Assembly (NCBI GenBank): GCA_002364325.1
Contig: DEXV01000006.1
Coordinates: 332-64,331 of the forward strand
Direction of reading: 5' to 3'
Length of the DNA stretch: 64,000 bases
DNA from: Gillisia sp. UBA3175
GTDB lineage: Bacteria > Bacteroidota > Bacteroidia > Flavobacteriales > Flavobacteriaceae
The notes beneath the pieces were generated by a model. It saw only the letters and a list, made by a program, of their open reading frames with translations, searched no databases and was not told the DNA's origin. A program made the position numbers and the translations under genes. Below, piece after piece: positions 27,744 through 36,679 of the stretch. Position 1 is the stretch's first letter, and each line of letters begins with the position of its first letter.

Positions 27744-28712
27744 ATGAAAAACACACCTAATATCAAATTTACTTCTGCTTTCGAGGAAGATATCTATAAA
27801 GGCCTAACGAGAAACCCAAAGCAATTATCTTCTAAATATTTTTACGATAAAAAGGGAGACAAATTGTTTCAGGATATCATGAATATGCCCGAATATTATC
27901 TAACCAACTGCGAGTATAATATCATAAAATCGAATACCGAAGAAATTGCTGATGCTTTTGAAGGTCCTAATGGCTTCGATCTTATTGAACTTGGTGCTGG
28001 TGATGGTAAAAAGACAAAACTATTGCTAAAATATCTAGCAGATAAAAAAGTAGTTTTCGATTATTTACCTGTTGATATTAGCCAAAATGCTTTGGACGAT
28101 CTAGAACAATCTATAAAAAATGAACTTCCAACAGTTAGAACTAAACCTCAACAAGGGACCTATTTTAAGACCTTAGAGCGTTTAGCCGATTATAACTCAA
28201 GAAAAAAGGTGATCCTAGTGCTAGGTTCCAATATTGGAAATTTGCTTCACAAAGATGCTATAGATTTCCTGAAACAAATTCAGGTCGCTATGAGTCCGGA
28301 AGATATGTTATTCATGGGCTTCGATCAAAAGAAGGATCCGCAGATCATATTAGATGCCTATAATGATAAAGCAGGAATTACAGCAGCTTTCAATAAAAAT
28401 TTATTAGAAAGAATAAATACCGAACTTCAGGGGAATTTCGATCTGGATTCATTTTCCCACTGGGAAACCTATGATCCAGAAACCGGAACTGCGAAAAGTT
28501 TTTTAATGAGTATTAAGGAACAAACTGTTACTATTAAAGATCTGGAACTAACCGTAAGTTTTGAAGCTTGGGAAAGTATACATACAGAGATCTCTCAAAA
28601 GTATGATGATGCAGTAGTAGAATGGCTGGCAAATCAAGCGGATCTAAAAGTATCAACTTCATTTTCTGACAAAGAGAATTATTATAAAAATTATATTTTC
28701 AGGAAAAAATAA
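27744..28712 (+). CDS. egtD: L-histidine N-alpha-methyltransferase EgtD
   Basis: Trimethylates histidine to hercynine with SAM, the first step of ergothioneine synthesis. 322 aa, the family's usual length. PEYYLTNCEYNII (49-61) precedes the SAM-binding ELGAGDGKKT (82-91), then DYLPVDISQNAL, VLGSNIGNL and the C-terminal FEAWESIHTEISQKY block. Second gene after egtB with 15 bases between, clearly the same operon. The tight pairing of the two enzymes makes the assignment firm. Confidence 0.95.
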   Translation: MKNTPNIKFTSAFEEDIYKGLTRNPKQLSSKYFYDKKGDKLFQDIMNMPEYYLTNCEYNIIKSNTEEIADAFEGPNGFDLIELGAGDGKKTKLLLKYLADKKVVFDYLPVDISQNALDDLEQSIKNELPTVRTKPQQGTYFKTLERLADYNSRKKVILVLGSNIGNLLHKDAIDFLKQIQVAMSPEDMLFMGFDQKKDPQIILDAYNDKAGITAAFNKNLLERINTELQGNFDLDSFSHWETYDPETGTAKSFLMSIKEQTVTIKDLELTVSFEAWESIHTEISQKYDDAVVEWLANQADLKVSTSFSDKENYYKNYIFRKK

Positions 28713-28739
28713 TCCTGTAAAAACCAAAAATACCTAATT

Positions 28740-29021
28740 ATGAAAGCTATTTGGAACGATACAATTATTGCAGAAAGTGAAGACACCAAAGTGGTAGAGA
28801 ACAATCATTACTTTCCTATGGAATCTATAAAGTCGGAATATTTTAATCCTAGCGATAAGACAACCCGCTGCCCTTGGAAGGGAGAAGCCTCATATTTTAA
28901 TGTAGAGGTAGATGGTAAACTTAATAAAGACTCAGCTTGGTATTACCCACAGGCTAGTCATGCTGCTAAACCGATAGAAAATTATGTAGCCTTCTGGAAA
29001 GAAATTAAAGTGATAAAATAA
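28740..29021 (+). CDS. DUF427 domain protein
   Basis: 93 aa, a compact beta-tent fold family. Visible are AIWNDTIIAESEDTKVVENNHYFPM, the signature TRCPWKGEASYFNV and AWYYPQASHAAKPIENYVAFW. The Cys and Trp in RCPWKG are the most conserved part. The gene follows egtD after 27 bases and its stop directly abuts the stop of the opposing aminotransferase. Function unknown; position suggests co-transcription with egtBD. Confidence 0.85.
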   Translation: MKAIWNDTIIAESEDTKVVENNHYFPMESIKSEYFNPSDKTTRCPWKGEASYFNVEVDGKLNKDSAWYYPQASHAAKPIENYVAFWKEIKVIK

Positions 29022-30110
29022 TTATTTTTTATAAAAATCCTTCAATACTGCCACCAGAAGATCGATCTCTTCTTCGGTATTATAATAGTGAAAACTTACT
29101 CGTACTCCTGGATCTTTTAATGAGCAAATAATATTATTGCTCGTTAAATGCTGGAGCAACTCTTTATCACCACCAATATTAAATATAGAAGAATGTTCTT
29201 TTCTGTTTATTACGGTTTGTTCCAACAATCCTAAATCTGTAAGTTCTTGTTTAGCTTTTACTGAAAGCAATTTAATTCTATCTTCCACCACTTTCATTCC
29301 CACATCATTTCTGAATTTTATAGCTGCCATTATACTCCCAAAATTCAGGGTGTCTTGATGTCCTGGTTCAAATTTTCCTAAAAAATTCCCTTCGTGTGCT
29401 TTGTATTTTCCCTGAAGAGAATTAAATCCAACACTTTTTGGATCTATCTTTTTAGGTACATCTTCGTGAAAGAGCATAATAGCATTTCCATATCCCGCAT
29501 TCATCCATTTATAACCACTTGCTATTAAAACATCAACCTTAGACCTATCAAAATCGAAGCATTCTGTGCCAATAAATTGAGTACCATCTGCAACAAACAA
29601 GGTTTCTGGGAATTTCGTTTTCATTTCAGTTAAGAAGGAAGTCGCCAATTTAATCCCATTTTCATATTGCACTATACTGAAAGCAAAAACGTCTGGTTTA
29701 TTTTCCAATAATGCTTCTTCAATATTCTTTTCTAAATTCTCATCGATGTTTGCATAACATATCTGAAAATCTCTAGAATTTACTGCCCAATTTATCGAGG
29801 GATAATCCTGCTTAAGCAATAAGATCTTTTTTGAAGAATCTAAACCTTCTAAAAGCGTATTAAAACCGCTTGAAAAATTATTGATAAGCCCAACTCTATT
29901 TGGTGCGCAGTTAAAGAATTTCCCGACTGTTTCCCGAACACTCTCCAAGACCTTCCCCTGTTTGTCTCTATGGATGCTTCCGTATACCAAAAAATCAAGG
30001 TCATGCTCTTGCCTATATTCAAATACTTTTTCTGATAATAATCCACAGGAAGCGGTATTTAAATAGGTGTAATTTCTAAGAACGGGAAATGGTTTTCTTA
30101 ATTTCTTCAT
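29022..30110 (-). CDS. Aminotransferase class V-fold PLP enzyme (possible EgtE-like C-S lyase)
   Basis: 362 aa fold-type I PLP protein. The PLP lysine is K201 in ASGYKWMNAGYG and the pyridine-nitrogen Asp is D175 in VADGTQF. The family covers cysteine desulfurases, kynureninase and isopenicillin N epimerase, and also EgtE, the lyase ending ergothioneine synthesis. It has no SufS-type active-site Cys loop that I can recognise. It lies convergent with and exactly abutting the egtB-egtD-DUF427 operon, so an EgtE role is plausible, but being on the other strand weakens the argument. Confidence 0.85.
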   Translation of the reverse strand: MKKLRKPFPVLRNYTYLNTASCGLLSEKVFEYRQEHDLDFLVYGSIHRDKQGKVLESVRETVGKFFNCAPNRVGLINNFSSGFNTLLEGLDSSKKILLLKQDYPSINWAVNSRDFQICYANIDENLEKNIEEALLENKPDVFAFSIVQYENGIKLATSFLTEMKTKFPETLFVADGTQFIGTECFDFDRSKVDVLIASGYKWMNAGYGNAIMLFHEDVPKKIDPKSVGFNSLQGKYKAHEGNFLGKFEPGHQDTLNFGSIMAAIKFRNDVGMKVVEDRIKLLSVKAKQELTDLGLLEQTVINRKEHSSIFNIGGDKELLQHLTSNNIICSLKDPGVRVSFHYYNTEEEIDLLVAVLKDFYKK

Positions 30111-30140
30111 AAGCGCTTTAACATTGGGCCAAAAAATCTG

Positions 30141-30148
30141 TAAATTTG
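30141..30148 (+). promoter_or_regulatory. Promoter -7 box for the 2TM gene
   Basis: TAAATTTG, exact match to TAnnTTTG, 24 bases before the ATG at 30173, with TTTA about 20 bases upstream as a weak -33. Confidence 0.5.
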
Positions 30149-30172
30149 GTTACCACTAAAGTACTTTTAATT

Positions 30173-30628
30173 ATGTTTTCTAAAAAGAAAAACCCCTCAA
30201 AAATAGATGTAGATACACGCCAAATGTATGAATATGCACGCATTCGCTCGATTCAGAAAAAAAGATTGCTACAACATTTTGTGGTTTTTTTGGTAGGTGC
30301 TATTCTACTAATAGTGGTGAATGTTGTAATAGGTTACAGAGAAGATTTTATGCCACTGGGCTATAATTGGTTTGTTTGGGCAATTCTTGCTTGGACATTT
30401 TTCTTTCTGATACATGCTGTAAATGTTTGGGTTATCAACAGTTTTATGGGTAAAGAATGGGAGCAGAAACAATTAGAAAAACTAGTAGCCAAGCAAAAGG
30501 AACGTATTGCAGAACTACAACTTAAAGTTGATAAAGAATATCCGTTATCTACTCAGGCAAATTCGACTTTAGATACAAATAGTAAAACTGGATATACTTC
30601 TCCTGATAATTCACGAACTAAATATTAA
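30173..30628 (+). CDS. 2TM domain membrane protein
   Basis: 151 aa from the ATG at 30173; a TTG nine codons earlier falls at the end of the promoter box and is rejected. Two hydrophobic helices (about 42-64 and 74-98) are preceded by the conserved YEYARIRSIQKKRLLQH segment and followed by a KEWEQKQLEKL coiled coil, the 2TM-domain layout. Family members occur alone or fused to sensor kinases. It precedes folA by four bases and is co-transcribed. Function unknown. Confidence 0.82.
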   Translation: MFSKKKNPSKIDVDTRQMYEYARIRSIQKKRLLQHFVVFLVGAILLIVVNVVIGYREDFMPLGYNWFVWAILAWTFFFLIHAVNVWVINSFMGKEWEQKQLEKLVAKQKERIAELQLKVDKEYPLSTQANSTLDTNSKTGYTSPDNSRTKY

Positions 30629-30632
30629 AGAG

Positions 30633-31121
30633 ATGCTAACAATAATTGCTGCTGCCGGAGAAAATAATGCACTTGGAAAAGACAATGGTTTGGTGTGGCA
30701 TCTTCCAGACGATTTTAAAAGATTTAAAAAACTTACCACAGGGCACCATATAATAATGGGAAGAAAAACCTTTGATTCGTTTCCACAACCCTTACCAGAT
30801 AGAACGCACCTAGTTATTACCAGAAAAGATAATTTTAAGAAAGAAGGAATTGTTACTCTACATTCCTTAGAGCGTGCAATCGATTTTAGTAAAGGAGATT
30901 CGCAACCCTTTGTAATTGGTGGTGGTGAGATCTATAAAATGGCGATGGATGTTGCAGATAAGATCGAGCTTACTAGAGTTCATGGAACTTTCGAGGCCGA
31001 CACGTTTTTCCCTGAGATAGATGATATTAAATGGGAATTGGTAAATGAAGAACTTCATGAAAAAGATGATAAACATAAATATGACTTCTCCTACCTCACC
31101 TATCTTAGAAGGAAGAAATAG
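30633..31121 (+). CDS. folA: Dihydrofolate reductase
   Basis: Reduces dihydrofolate produced by ThyA back to tetrahydrofolate with NADPH. 162 aa. LTIIAAAGENNALGKDNGLVWHLPDDFKRF carries the Trp and acidic active-site residue (Asp in LPDD), IIMGRKTFDSF the cofactor site, and VIGGGEIYKMA the C-terminal GG motif. It follows the 2TM gene by four bases. In relatives thyA and folA tend to be near each other; here the ergothioneine block lies between them. Confidence 0.96.
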   Translation: MLTIIAAAGENNALGKDNGLVWHLPDDFKRFKKLTTGHHIIMGRKTFDSFPQPLPDRTHLVITRKDNFKKEGIVTLHSLERAIDFSKGDSQPFVIGGGEIYKMAMDVADKIELTRVHGTFEADTFFPEIDDIKWELVNEELHEKDDKHKYDFSYLTYLRRKK

Positions 31122-31164
31122 TTATTCAATTTTCTTTTTTCACAATTCTTAACAAACCTCAATA

Positions 31165-31172
31165 TAGTTTTG
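31165..31172 (+). promoter_or_regulatory. Promoter -7 box for the pyridoxamine-oxidase-like gene
   Basis: TAGTTTTG, exact TAnnTTTG match, 60 bases before the ATG. -33 not recognised. Confidence 0.4.
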
Positions 31173-31232
31173 GCAGTTCCTTAGCGCATTCTGTAACCTA
31201 CAGTGCTTAAATTGCAGTAAAAAGAAGCAATT

Positions 31233-31733
31233 ATGAGTACAGAAAATTTAAATAATACGGAAGCGTTGAAGAAAATGAGAAAATTGGTGGATGATATCGA
31301 TTTTTGCATGATGCTAACCGATTTGAATACCAAACCAATTAGTGCCATTCCTATGTCTACTAAAAAAGTTGATGAAGCTGGTAATATTTGGTTCTTAAGT
31401 GGAAAAAATAGCGAGCACAACTCCAATATATCACAAGATTCAAAAACGCAGCTTTTGTACAGCGATAATTCTGATATGGAATTTATTAGTATCTATGGTT
31501 CTGCCAGCATCCATAATGATAAAGACATTATTCACGAACTTTATAGTAAGAGTGATGACGCTTGGTTTAAAGACAAGAATGATCCGAATATCACTGCCAT
31601 AAAATTTGCTCCGAGTGAAGCTTATTACTGGGATACAAAACAAAATAAATATATCGCCTTATTTAAAATGGGACTTGCAACCCTTACTGGTGATAAAGTT
31701 GACGTTGGACAAAAAGGAAAGCTGAATTTGTAA
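31233..31733 (+). CDS. Pyridoxamine 5'-phosphate oxidase-like general stress protein
   Basis: 166 aa split-barrel flavin-binding family (general stress protein 26 type). Key blocks: DIDFCMMLTDLNTKPISAIPM, WFLSGKNSEHNSNISQDSKTQLLY, and AYYWDTKQNK near the C-terminus. Members bind FMN, FAD or F420 and most have no assigned reaction; a true PdxH role is unlikely because it is short and lacks the C-terminal PNPOx region. Single gene between its own promoter box and a strong terminator. Confidence 0.85.
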   Translation: MSTENLNNTEALKKMRKLVDDIDFCMMLTDLNTKPISAIPMSTKKVDEAGNIWFLSGKNSEHNSNISQDSKTQLLYSDNSDMEFISIYGSASIHNDKDIIHELYSKSDDAWFKDKNDPNITAIKFAPSEAYYWDTKQNKYIALFKMGLATLTGDKVDVGQKGKLNL

Positions 31734-31750
31734 GAATATAAATAGTTAGA

Positions 31751-31790
31751 AAAGACCTTATAACATTCTTTGTTATGAGGTCTTTTTTTT
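31751..31790 (+). terminator. Terminator after the stress-protein gene
   Basis: AAAGACCTTATAACA / TGTTATGAGGTCTTT (one G-U) with a five-base loop and a T8 run. Confidence 0.93.
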
Positions 31791-31821
31791 TATTTCTATT
31801 TTAGCTTTTTAATTGAAAATT

Positions 31822-32706
31822 ATGAAAGCATATATCTTCCCAGGACAGGGAGCACAGTTTACTGGAATGGGATTAGATCTTTACCAGAACTATTCTGAAG
31901 CCAAAGAACTTTTTGAACGAGCAAATTCCATTTTAGGATTTCCTATAACCGATGTGATGTTCGAAGGAACTGCGGAAGATCTTAAACAAACAAGAGTAAC
32001 CCAACCAGCTATATTTTTACATTCGGTGATCTTAAGTAAAATAATGGGCGATTCTTTTAAGCCAGATATGGTTGCTGGACATTCCTTAGGAGAAATCTCC
32101 GCTTTAGTTGCAAATAAGACCTTAGATTTTGAAGCAGCACTCAAATTGGTGTACAAAAGAGCAATGGCAATGCAGGAAGCTTGTGAGATAGAACCTTCTA
32201 CCATGGCTGCAGTTCTAGGAATGGAAGATGAAATGGTTGAGGCTATTTGTGCAGATATTGAAGGAACCGTAGTTGCCGCAAATTATAATTGCCCTGGCCA
32301 ACTAGTGATCTCTGGAGATATTAATGCCGTTGAAAAAGCTTGCGAAGTTCTAAAGGAAAAAGGAGCCAAACGCGCCTTGATTTTACCAGTTGGAGGAGCT
32401 TTTCACTCTCCATTAATGGAGCCGGCAAGAAAGGAATTAGCCGCAGCGATAGAAGCAACCATCTTTAATAAGCCTATTTGCCCTATTTATCAAAATGTAA
32501 GCACTTTTGCTGTGACCAGTCCGGAAGAGATTCAGCAGAATTTAATATTCCAACTTACTGCACCGGTTAAATGGACCCAATCTGTTAGAAATATGATTGC
32601 AGATGGCGCTACCGAGTTTATAGAAATTGGACCTGGAAAAGTATTACAAGGCTTAGTGAAGAAAATAGATCGAAATGCAGAAGTGAGTTCTGCTTTGTTA
32701 TCTTAA
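31822..32706 (+). CDS. fabD: Malonyl-CoA:ACP transacylase
   Basis: Loads malonyl groups onto ACP for fatty acid synthesis, cytosolic. 294 aa from ATG 31822 (a TTG three codons upstream is rejected). IFPGQGAQ at residues 5-12, nucleophile Ser88 in GHSLGE, and catalytic His195 in GGAFHSPLM. No other fab gene is adjacent. It ends 36 bases before a bidirectional terminator. Confidence 0.96.
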   Translation: MKAYIFPGQGAQFTGMGLDLYQNYSEAKELFERANSILGFPITDVMFEGTAEDLKQTRVTQPAIFLHSVILSKIMGDSFKPDMVAGHSLGEISALVANKTLDFEAALKLVYKRAMAMQEACEIEPSTMAAVLGMEDEMVEAICADIEGTVVAANYNCPGQLVISGDINAVEKACEVLKEKGAKRALILPVGGAFHSPLMEPARKELAAAIEATIFNKPICPIYQNVSTFAVTSPEEIQQNLIFQLTAPVKWTQSVRNMIADGATEFIEIGPGKVLQGLVKKIDRNAEVSSALLS

Positions 32707-32741
32707 TAAAAATTTATGCTGTTTTGCATTGAAGTAAATAT

Positions 32742-32776
32742 AAAAAGCCCTTCTCATTTCTGAGGAGGGCTTTTTT
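32742..32776. terminator. Bidirectional terminator between fabD and the amidohydrolase gene
   Basis: AAAAAGCCCTTCTCA / TGAGGAGGGCTTTTT, four-base loop, T run on both strands. Confidence 0.92.
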
Positions 32777-32792
32777 ATTATTTGAGCCATAA

Positions 32793-34076
32793 TTAAAGGT
32801 TCTTATAGATTTTTCCTTCTTTCATTACAAATTGAACATCCTCTAATGTTTTAATATTCTGTGTTGGATCTTCTTTAACTGCAATTATATCTGCAAAAAA
32901 ACCTGGAGCTAGTTGCCCAGATTCTTTTTCCATTTTTAAAATAAGTGCTGGAGTAATTGTTGCGCTTTGAATAGCCTTCATTGCAGGCATTCCTGCTTCC
33001 ACCATAAATCCAAATTCCTTTCCATTCTGTCCATGTGGATAAACACCGGCATCTGTTCCAAAGGCAATTCCAACTCCTCTTTTAAAGGCTTGACTAAAAG
33101 TATTCTGAATTTTCGGACCTATTTCCAAAGCTTTTGGAACGATGATCTCTGGATAATAGCCTGCTATCTTAGCTTTTTCTGAAACTTCTTTCCCGGCGGT
33201 AATAGTTGGAACAAGGTAAGCATCATATTCCTTCATAAGATCCATGGTTTGCTCGCTCATTAAGGTACCATGTTCTATGGTTTTTACTCCACCTTTAACC
33301 GCACGTTGCATACCTTCGTCACCATGGGCGTGAGCTGCAACATGATATCCATAATCTTTTGCGGTTTCTGTGATCGCTTTTATTTCTTCAATAGTAAATT
33401 GAGGATTAGAGCTAGATTTAGCTACACTAAGCACACCACCAGTAGCGGTTATTTTAATAAGATCGGCGCCATTTTTATAACGTTGTCTTACTGCTTTTTT
33501 AGCATCCTCTACTCCATTTACCACACCTTCTTTTGGTCCCGGATCTCCCATTAACTCACGGTTAAATCCGTTTGTTGGATCTGCGTGACCTCCGGTTGTT
33601 GCTAAAGATTTACCAGAAGTAAAAATTCTTGGACCAACCACCTTTCCCTTATTAATGGCATTTCTCAATGAAATGTTCACTCCACTTCCACCAAGATCTC
33701 TCACTGTGGTGAAACCGGCCAATAGCGTTGCTTTAGCAAAGCTTAAGGAATTGAAAGCCCTATCGGCTTCATTTAAAGTGAATGGCTCCAAATATGCTCC
33801 GGGATTAGTTTCTTCTTCCATATGCACATGCATATCTGTTAATCCTGGCAGCACGGTCATGTCTCTTAAATCAATTAAGCTATCACTTTCATTCTTTGGC
33901 TGGACAAAGCCGTTCTCGATACTTTTTATTTTATTTCCAGATACCACAATGGTTTTCTCTTGTAATATCTTTCCATTCTTGGTATCTACAATTTTTCCGC
34001 TTTGAATATAAATATCCTGAGCTTGTAAGGTAGTAGCAGCTATTAGTCCGCAAAAAATTGATAATAATGTTCTCAT
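32793..34076 (-). CDS. Secreted amidohydrolase, imidazolonepropionase/Xaa-Pro dipeptidase-like
   Basis: 427 aa exported metal-dependent hydrolase. Signal peptide ends TTLQAQ. Metal and catalytic motifs in order: DMHVHME (HxH), the segment KITATGGVLS with the bridging Lys, HAHGDEGMQRAVKGG, TIEHGTLM and FGTDAGVYPHG (Asp). Close relatives hydrolyse peptides such as Xaa-Pro or organophosphates; the true substrate is unknown. It shares a superfamily with the C-terminal half of the WD40 fusion at 4.4 kb. Probably expressed with the DegT aminotransferase gene, which ends eight bases before it on the same strand. Confidence 0.88.
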   Translation of the reverse strand: MRTLLSIFCGLIAATTLQAQDIYIQSGKIVDTKNGKILQEKTIVVSGNKIKSIENGFVQPKNESDSLIDLRDMTVLPGLTDMHVHMEEETNPGAYLEPFTLNEADRAFNSLSFAKATLLAGFTTVRDLGGSGVNISLRNAINKGKVVGPRIFTSGKSLATTGGHADPTNGFNRELMGDPGPKEGVVNGVEDAKKAVRQRYKNGADLIKITATGGVLSVAKSSSNPQFTIEEIKAITETAKDYGYHVAAHAHGDEGMQRAVKGGVKTIEHGTLMSEQTMDLMKEYDAYLVPTITAGKEVSEKAKIAGYYPEIIVPKALEIGPKIQNTFSQAFKRGVGIAFGTDAGVYPHGQNGKEFGFMVEAGMPAMKAIQSATITPALILKMEKESGQLAPGFFADIIAVKEDPTQNIKTLEDVQFVMKEGKIYKNL

Positions 34077-34084
34077 AAGTTGAT

Positions 34085-35218
34085 TTATTTATTTATAAAA
34101 TCTTTAATCGTTTTAGCGATATGAGCAATTTGATCGTCTTCTAATTCGGTATGCATTGGTAAAGCGATCACCTCTTTCACCAGCTGATTGGTCACTGGAA
34201 AATCGGCTTCATTGTATCTTGAATCTATATAGGCCTTCTGGCTATGTAGCGGAATTGGGTAATACACTCCACAAGGGATTTCCTGCTCATTTAAGTGTTT
34301 CACCAATTCATCACGCATCCCATTGGTTATCTTTAATGTATATTGATGAAAAACATGAGTGTCACAATCACCTGTTCTAACTGGAGTTTGAACATGCTTC
34401 TCACCTCTAAAAGCTTCATTATATTTAAATGCTGAAGCTTTTCTAGCTTCATTATACATATTTAATTTAGGCAATTTTGCTCTTAGTACAGCTGCCTGAA
34501 AACTGTCTAGTCTAGAATTCACACCCACCACATCATGATGATACCTTTCATACATCCCGTGATTCACCACTCCTCTTAAGGTATGAGCCAATTCATCATC
34601 ATTAGTAAAAATTGCACCACCATCTCCATAGCATCCTAAATTTTTAGATGGAAAGAAAGAGGTAGAACCTACATGGCCAATAGCGCCAGTTTTAATGGTC
34701 TTCCCTTCCTTCGAGTGAAAATTGGCACCAATTGCTTGGGCATTATCTTCAATTACATAAAGATTATGCTCCTTGGCAATCTCCATAATAGCATTCATAT
34801 TAGCCGTTTGTCCAAATAAATGAACAGGTACAATAGCTTTTGTTTTTGAAGTAATTGCCTTTCTAATTGCTTCAGGGTCTATATTAAAGCTATCTGGCTC
34901 TACGTCCACTAAAACTGGAGTTAGCTGAAGTAACGCAATAACTTCTACAGTAGCAGCAAAGGTAAAATCGGCAGTGATCACTTCATCTCCTGGTTTTAAA
35001 CCAAGTCCCATCATTGCAATTTGAAGCGCATCTGTACCATTCGCACATGGAATTACATGCTTAACGCCTAAGTATTCTTCTAACTCTTTCTGAAATTTTT
35101 GCACCTCGGGACCATTAATAAATGCGGAAGTATCCATTATTTCCTGAAGTGAGTTGTTAATTTGGTCTTTTATTGAGCTATATTGACCCTGGAGGTCGAC
35201 CATTTGTATCTTTTTCAT
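34085..35218 (-). CDS. DegT/DnrJ/EryC1/StrS sugar aminotransferase
   Basis: PLP enzyme transferring an amino group to a nucleotide-linked keto sugar. 377 aa. PLP lysine K192 in FFPSKNLGCYGDGG, Asp158 in VIEDNAQAIG, and the family start KIQMVDLQGQY. The sequence resembles the WbpE/WlbC branch that makes 3-amino sugars for surface polysaccharide, but substrate prediction is tentative. It is divergent from waaA, another envelope glycan gene, across 97 bases. Confidence 0.9.
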   Translation of the reverse strand: MKKIQMVDLQGQYSSIKDQINNSLQEIMDTSAFINGPEVQKFQKELEEYLGVKHVIPCANGTDALQIAMMGLGLKPGDEVITADFTFAATVEVIALLQLTPVLVDVEPDSFNIDPEAIRKAITSKTKAIVPVHLFGQTANMNAIMEIAKEHNLYVIEDNAQAIGANFHSKEGKTIKTGAIGHVGSTSFFPSKNLGCYGDGGAIFTNDDELAHTLRGVVNHGMYERYHHDVVGVNSRLDSFQAAVLRAKLPKLNMYNEARKASAFKYNEAFRGEKHVQTPVRTGDCDTHVFHQYTLKITNGMRDELVKHLNEQEIPCGVYYPIPLHSQKAYIDSRYNEADFPVTNQLVKEVIALPMHTELEDDQIAHIAKTIKDFINK

Positions 35219-35239
35219 CTAATATTTCTTGAAGTGCCA

Positions 35240-35247
35240 CGAAAATA
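35240..35247 (-). promoter_or_regulatory. Possible -7 box for the DegT aminotransferase gene
   Basis: On the minus strand TATTTTCG, a TAnnTTTG variant, 21 bases before the ATG. Weak evidence. Confidence 0.3.
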
Positions 35248-35315
35248 CAAAATATAGCATCTTCCACCAATGCTATTTTTAGGAAAGAGGTATTTTAGCA
35301 ATCAAATTAAAAAGT

Positions 35316-36572
35316 TTGCAAACACTTTATAACATATTGATTTGGTTAGCGGAGAAATTACTTCCGATCACTAAATTATTCAATCCAAAAATGAAATTAT
35401 TTGTAGAAGGTCGCAAAGAAACTTTCTCAATTTTAAGAGCAGCAATAAACCCTCAAGATCAAGTAATATGGTTCCATGTGGCATCTTTGGGAGAATATGA
35501 GCAAGGATTGCCTATAATAAATACAGTAAGGGAATTGTTTCCCTCGCATAAAATAATACTTAGCTTTTTCTCTCCTTCTGGATATGAAGTCAAGAAATAC
35601 TCAACTCCAGCAGACGCTGTTGTTTACCTTCCATTAGATACTGTAGCCAATGCCAAAGAATTTTTAGAACTTGCACATCCTGCTTTAAGCATCTTCATTA
35701 AATATGATTTTTGGCCAAACTTTCTAAATGAATTAAATAGAAGAAATATCCCTACCCTATTAGTTTCAGGAGGATTTAGAGCAGATCATGTATTTTTTAA
35801 ATCCGATATTTCTTGGTTTAAAAAACCATTAATTGCTTTTGATCATTTCTTTGTGCAGAATGAAAATTCTAAGCAATTGTTGAATTCTATAGGTTACAAA
35901 AATGTAAGTATTAGTGGAGATACCAGATTTGATAGAGTTTCTAACCAGCTTAAGCAAAACAATAAGTTAGACTTTATTAAAGAATTTTTAGATAATAAAT
36001 TATGTATCGTAGCGGGTAGCTCCTGGCCAGAAGAAGAAGAATATATTAAGAATTTCTTGCTTCAGAAAAACTTAGACATTAAAATAATTATCGCACCACA
36101 TACTATAGATCCAGAGCGTATTAAAAAATTTCAGAATACAATTCCAGCCTCCTCTATTACTTTTTCAGAAAAAAGGAATAATTCTCTTGCTAAATATCAA
36201 GTTCTAATTCTGGACACTATTGGGTTACTTACCAAGGTTTATAGCTATGCAGATGTTGCCTTTGTAGGTGGAGCTGTGGGAACTACCGGTTTACATAATA
36301 TTTTGGAACCTGCTGCTTTCTCCATCCCAATAGTTACTGGCAATAATTTTAATAAGTTTCCTGAAGCAAAACAGTTGCAATCGCTGCATGGACTGTTTGC
36401 TGTTACTTCTTCAGAAGAATTAAATTCGGTATTAAATAGGCTTATAGATGAGCCAAATTTTAGAAAAAGCTCCGGAAAAATTGCGGGAAATTTTATTAAA
36501 AACAACCGAGGTGCAACGCAGATAATAGAAGATTATTTGAAAGAAAATTATGTTAAAACTCATAAAATTTAA
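35316..36572 (+). CDS. waaA: 3-deoxy-D-manno-octulosonic acid transferase, TTG start
   Basis: Adds Kdo to lipid A precursor at the inner membrane. 418 aa from TTG 35316. No in-frame ATG exists near the conserved N-terminus (LYNILIWLAEKLLP... NPKMKLFVEGRKE), so a TTG start is required. An N-terminal membrane anchor is followed by WFHVASLGEYEQGLPI with the catalytic Glu, then NENSKQLLNSIGY, GDTRFDRV, APHTIDPERI and VGGAVGTTGLHNILEPAAF. Standard GT30 layout. Transcribed alone. Confidence 0.93.
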   Translation: MQTLYNILIWLAEKLLPITKLFNPKMKLFVEGRKETFSILRAAINPQDQVIWFHVASLGEYEQGLPIINTVRELFPSHKIILSFFSPSGYEVKKYSTPADAVVYLPLDTVANAKEFLELAHPALSIFIKYDFWPNFLNELNRRNIPTLLVSGGFRADHVFFKSDISWFKKPLIAFDHFFVQNENSKQLLNSIGYKNVSISGDTRFDRVSNQLKQNNKLDFIKEFLDNKLCIVAGSSWPEEEEYIKNFLLQKNLDIKIIIAPHTIDPERIKKFQNTIPASSITFSEKRNNSLAKYQVLILDTIGLLTKVYSYADVAFVGGAVGTTGLHNILEPAAFSIPIVTGNNFNKFPEAKQLQSLHGLFAVTSSEELNSVLNRLIDEPNFRKSSGKIAGNFIKNNRGATQIIEDYLKENYVKTHKI

Positions 36573-36646
36573 CATCAATTATAGCTAAAACCCTCCTTTT
36601 GTATTAAAATATTCTAAATATTGGAGTTCTGCATTTTAATAAGTGG

Positions 36647-36654
36647 TAATTTCG
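36647..36654 (+). promoter_or_regulatory. Possible promoter for the first small lipoprotein gene
   Basis: TAATTTCG (-7 variant) with TTG at 36621-36623 (23-base spacer), 25 bases before the ATG at 36680. Confidence 0.4.
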
Positions 36655-36679
36655 AAGTATAATTTGAAATAGTCATAAC

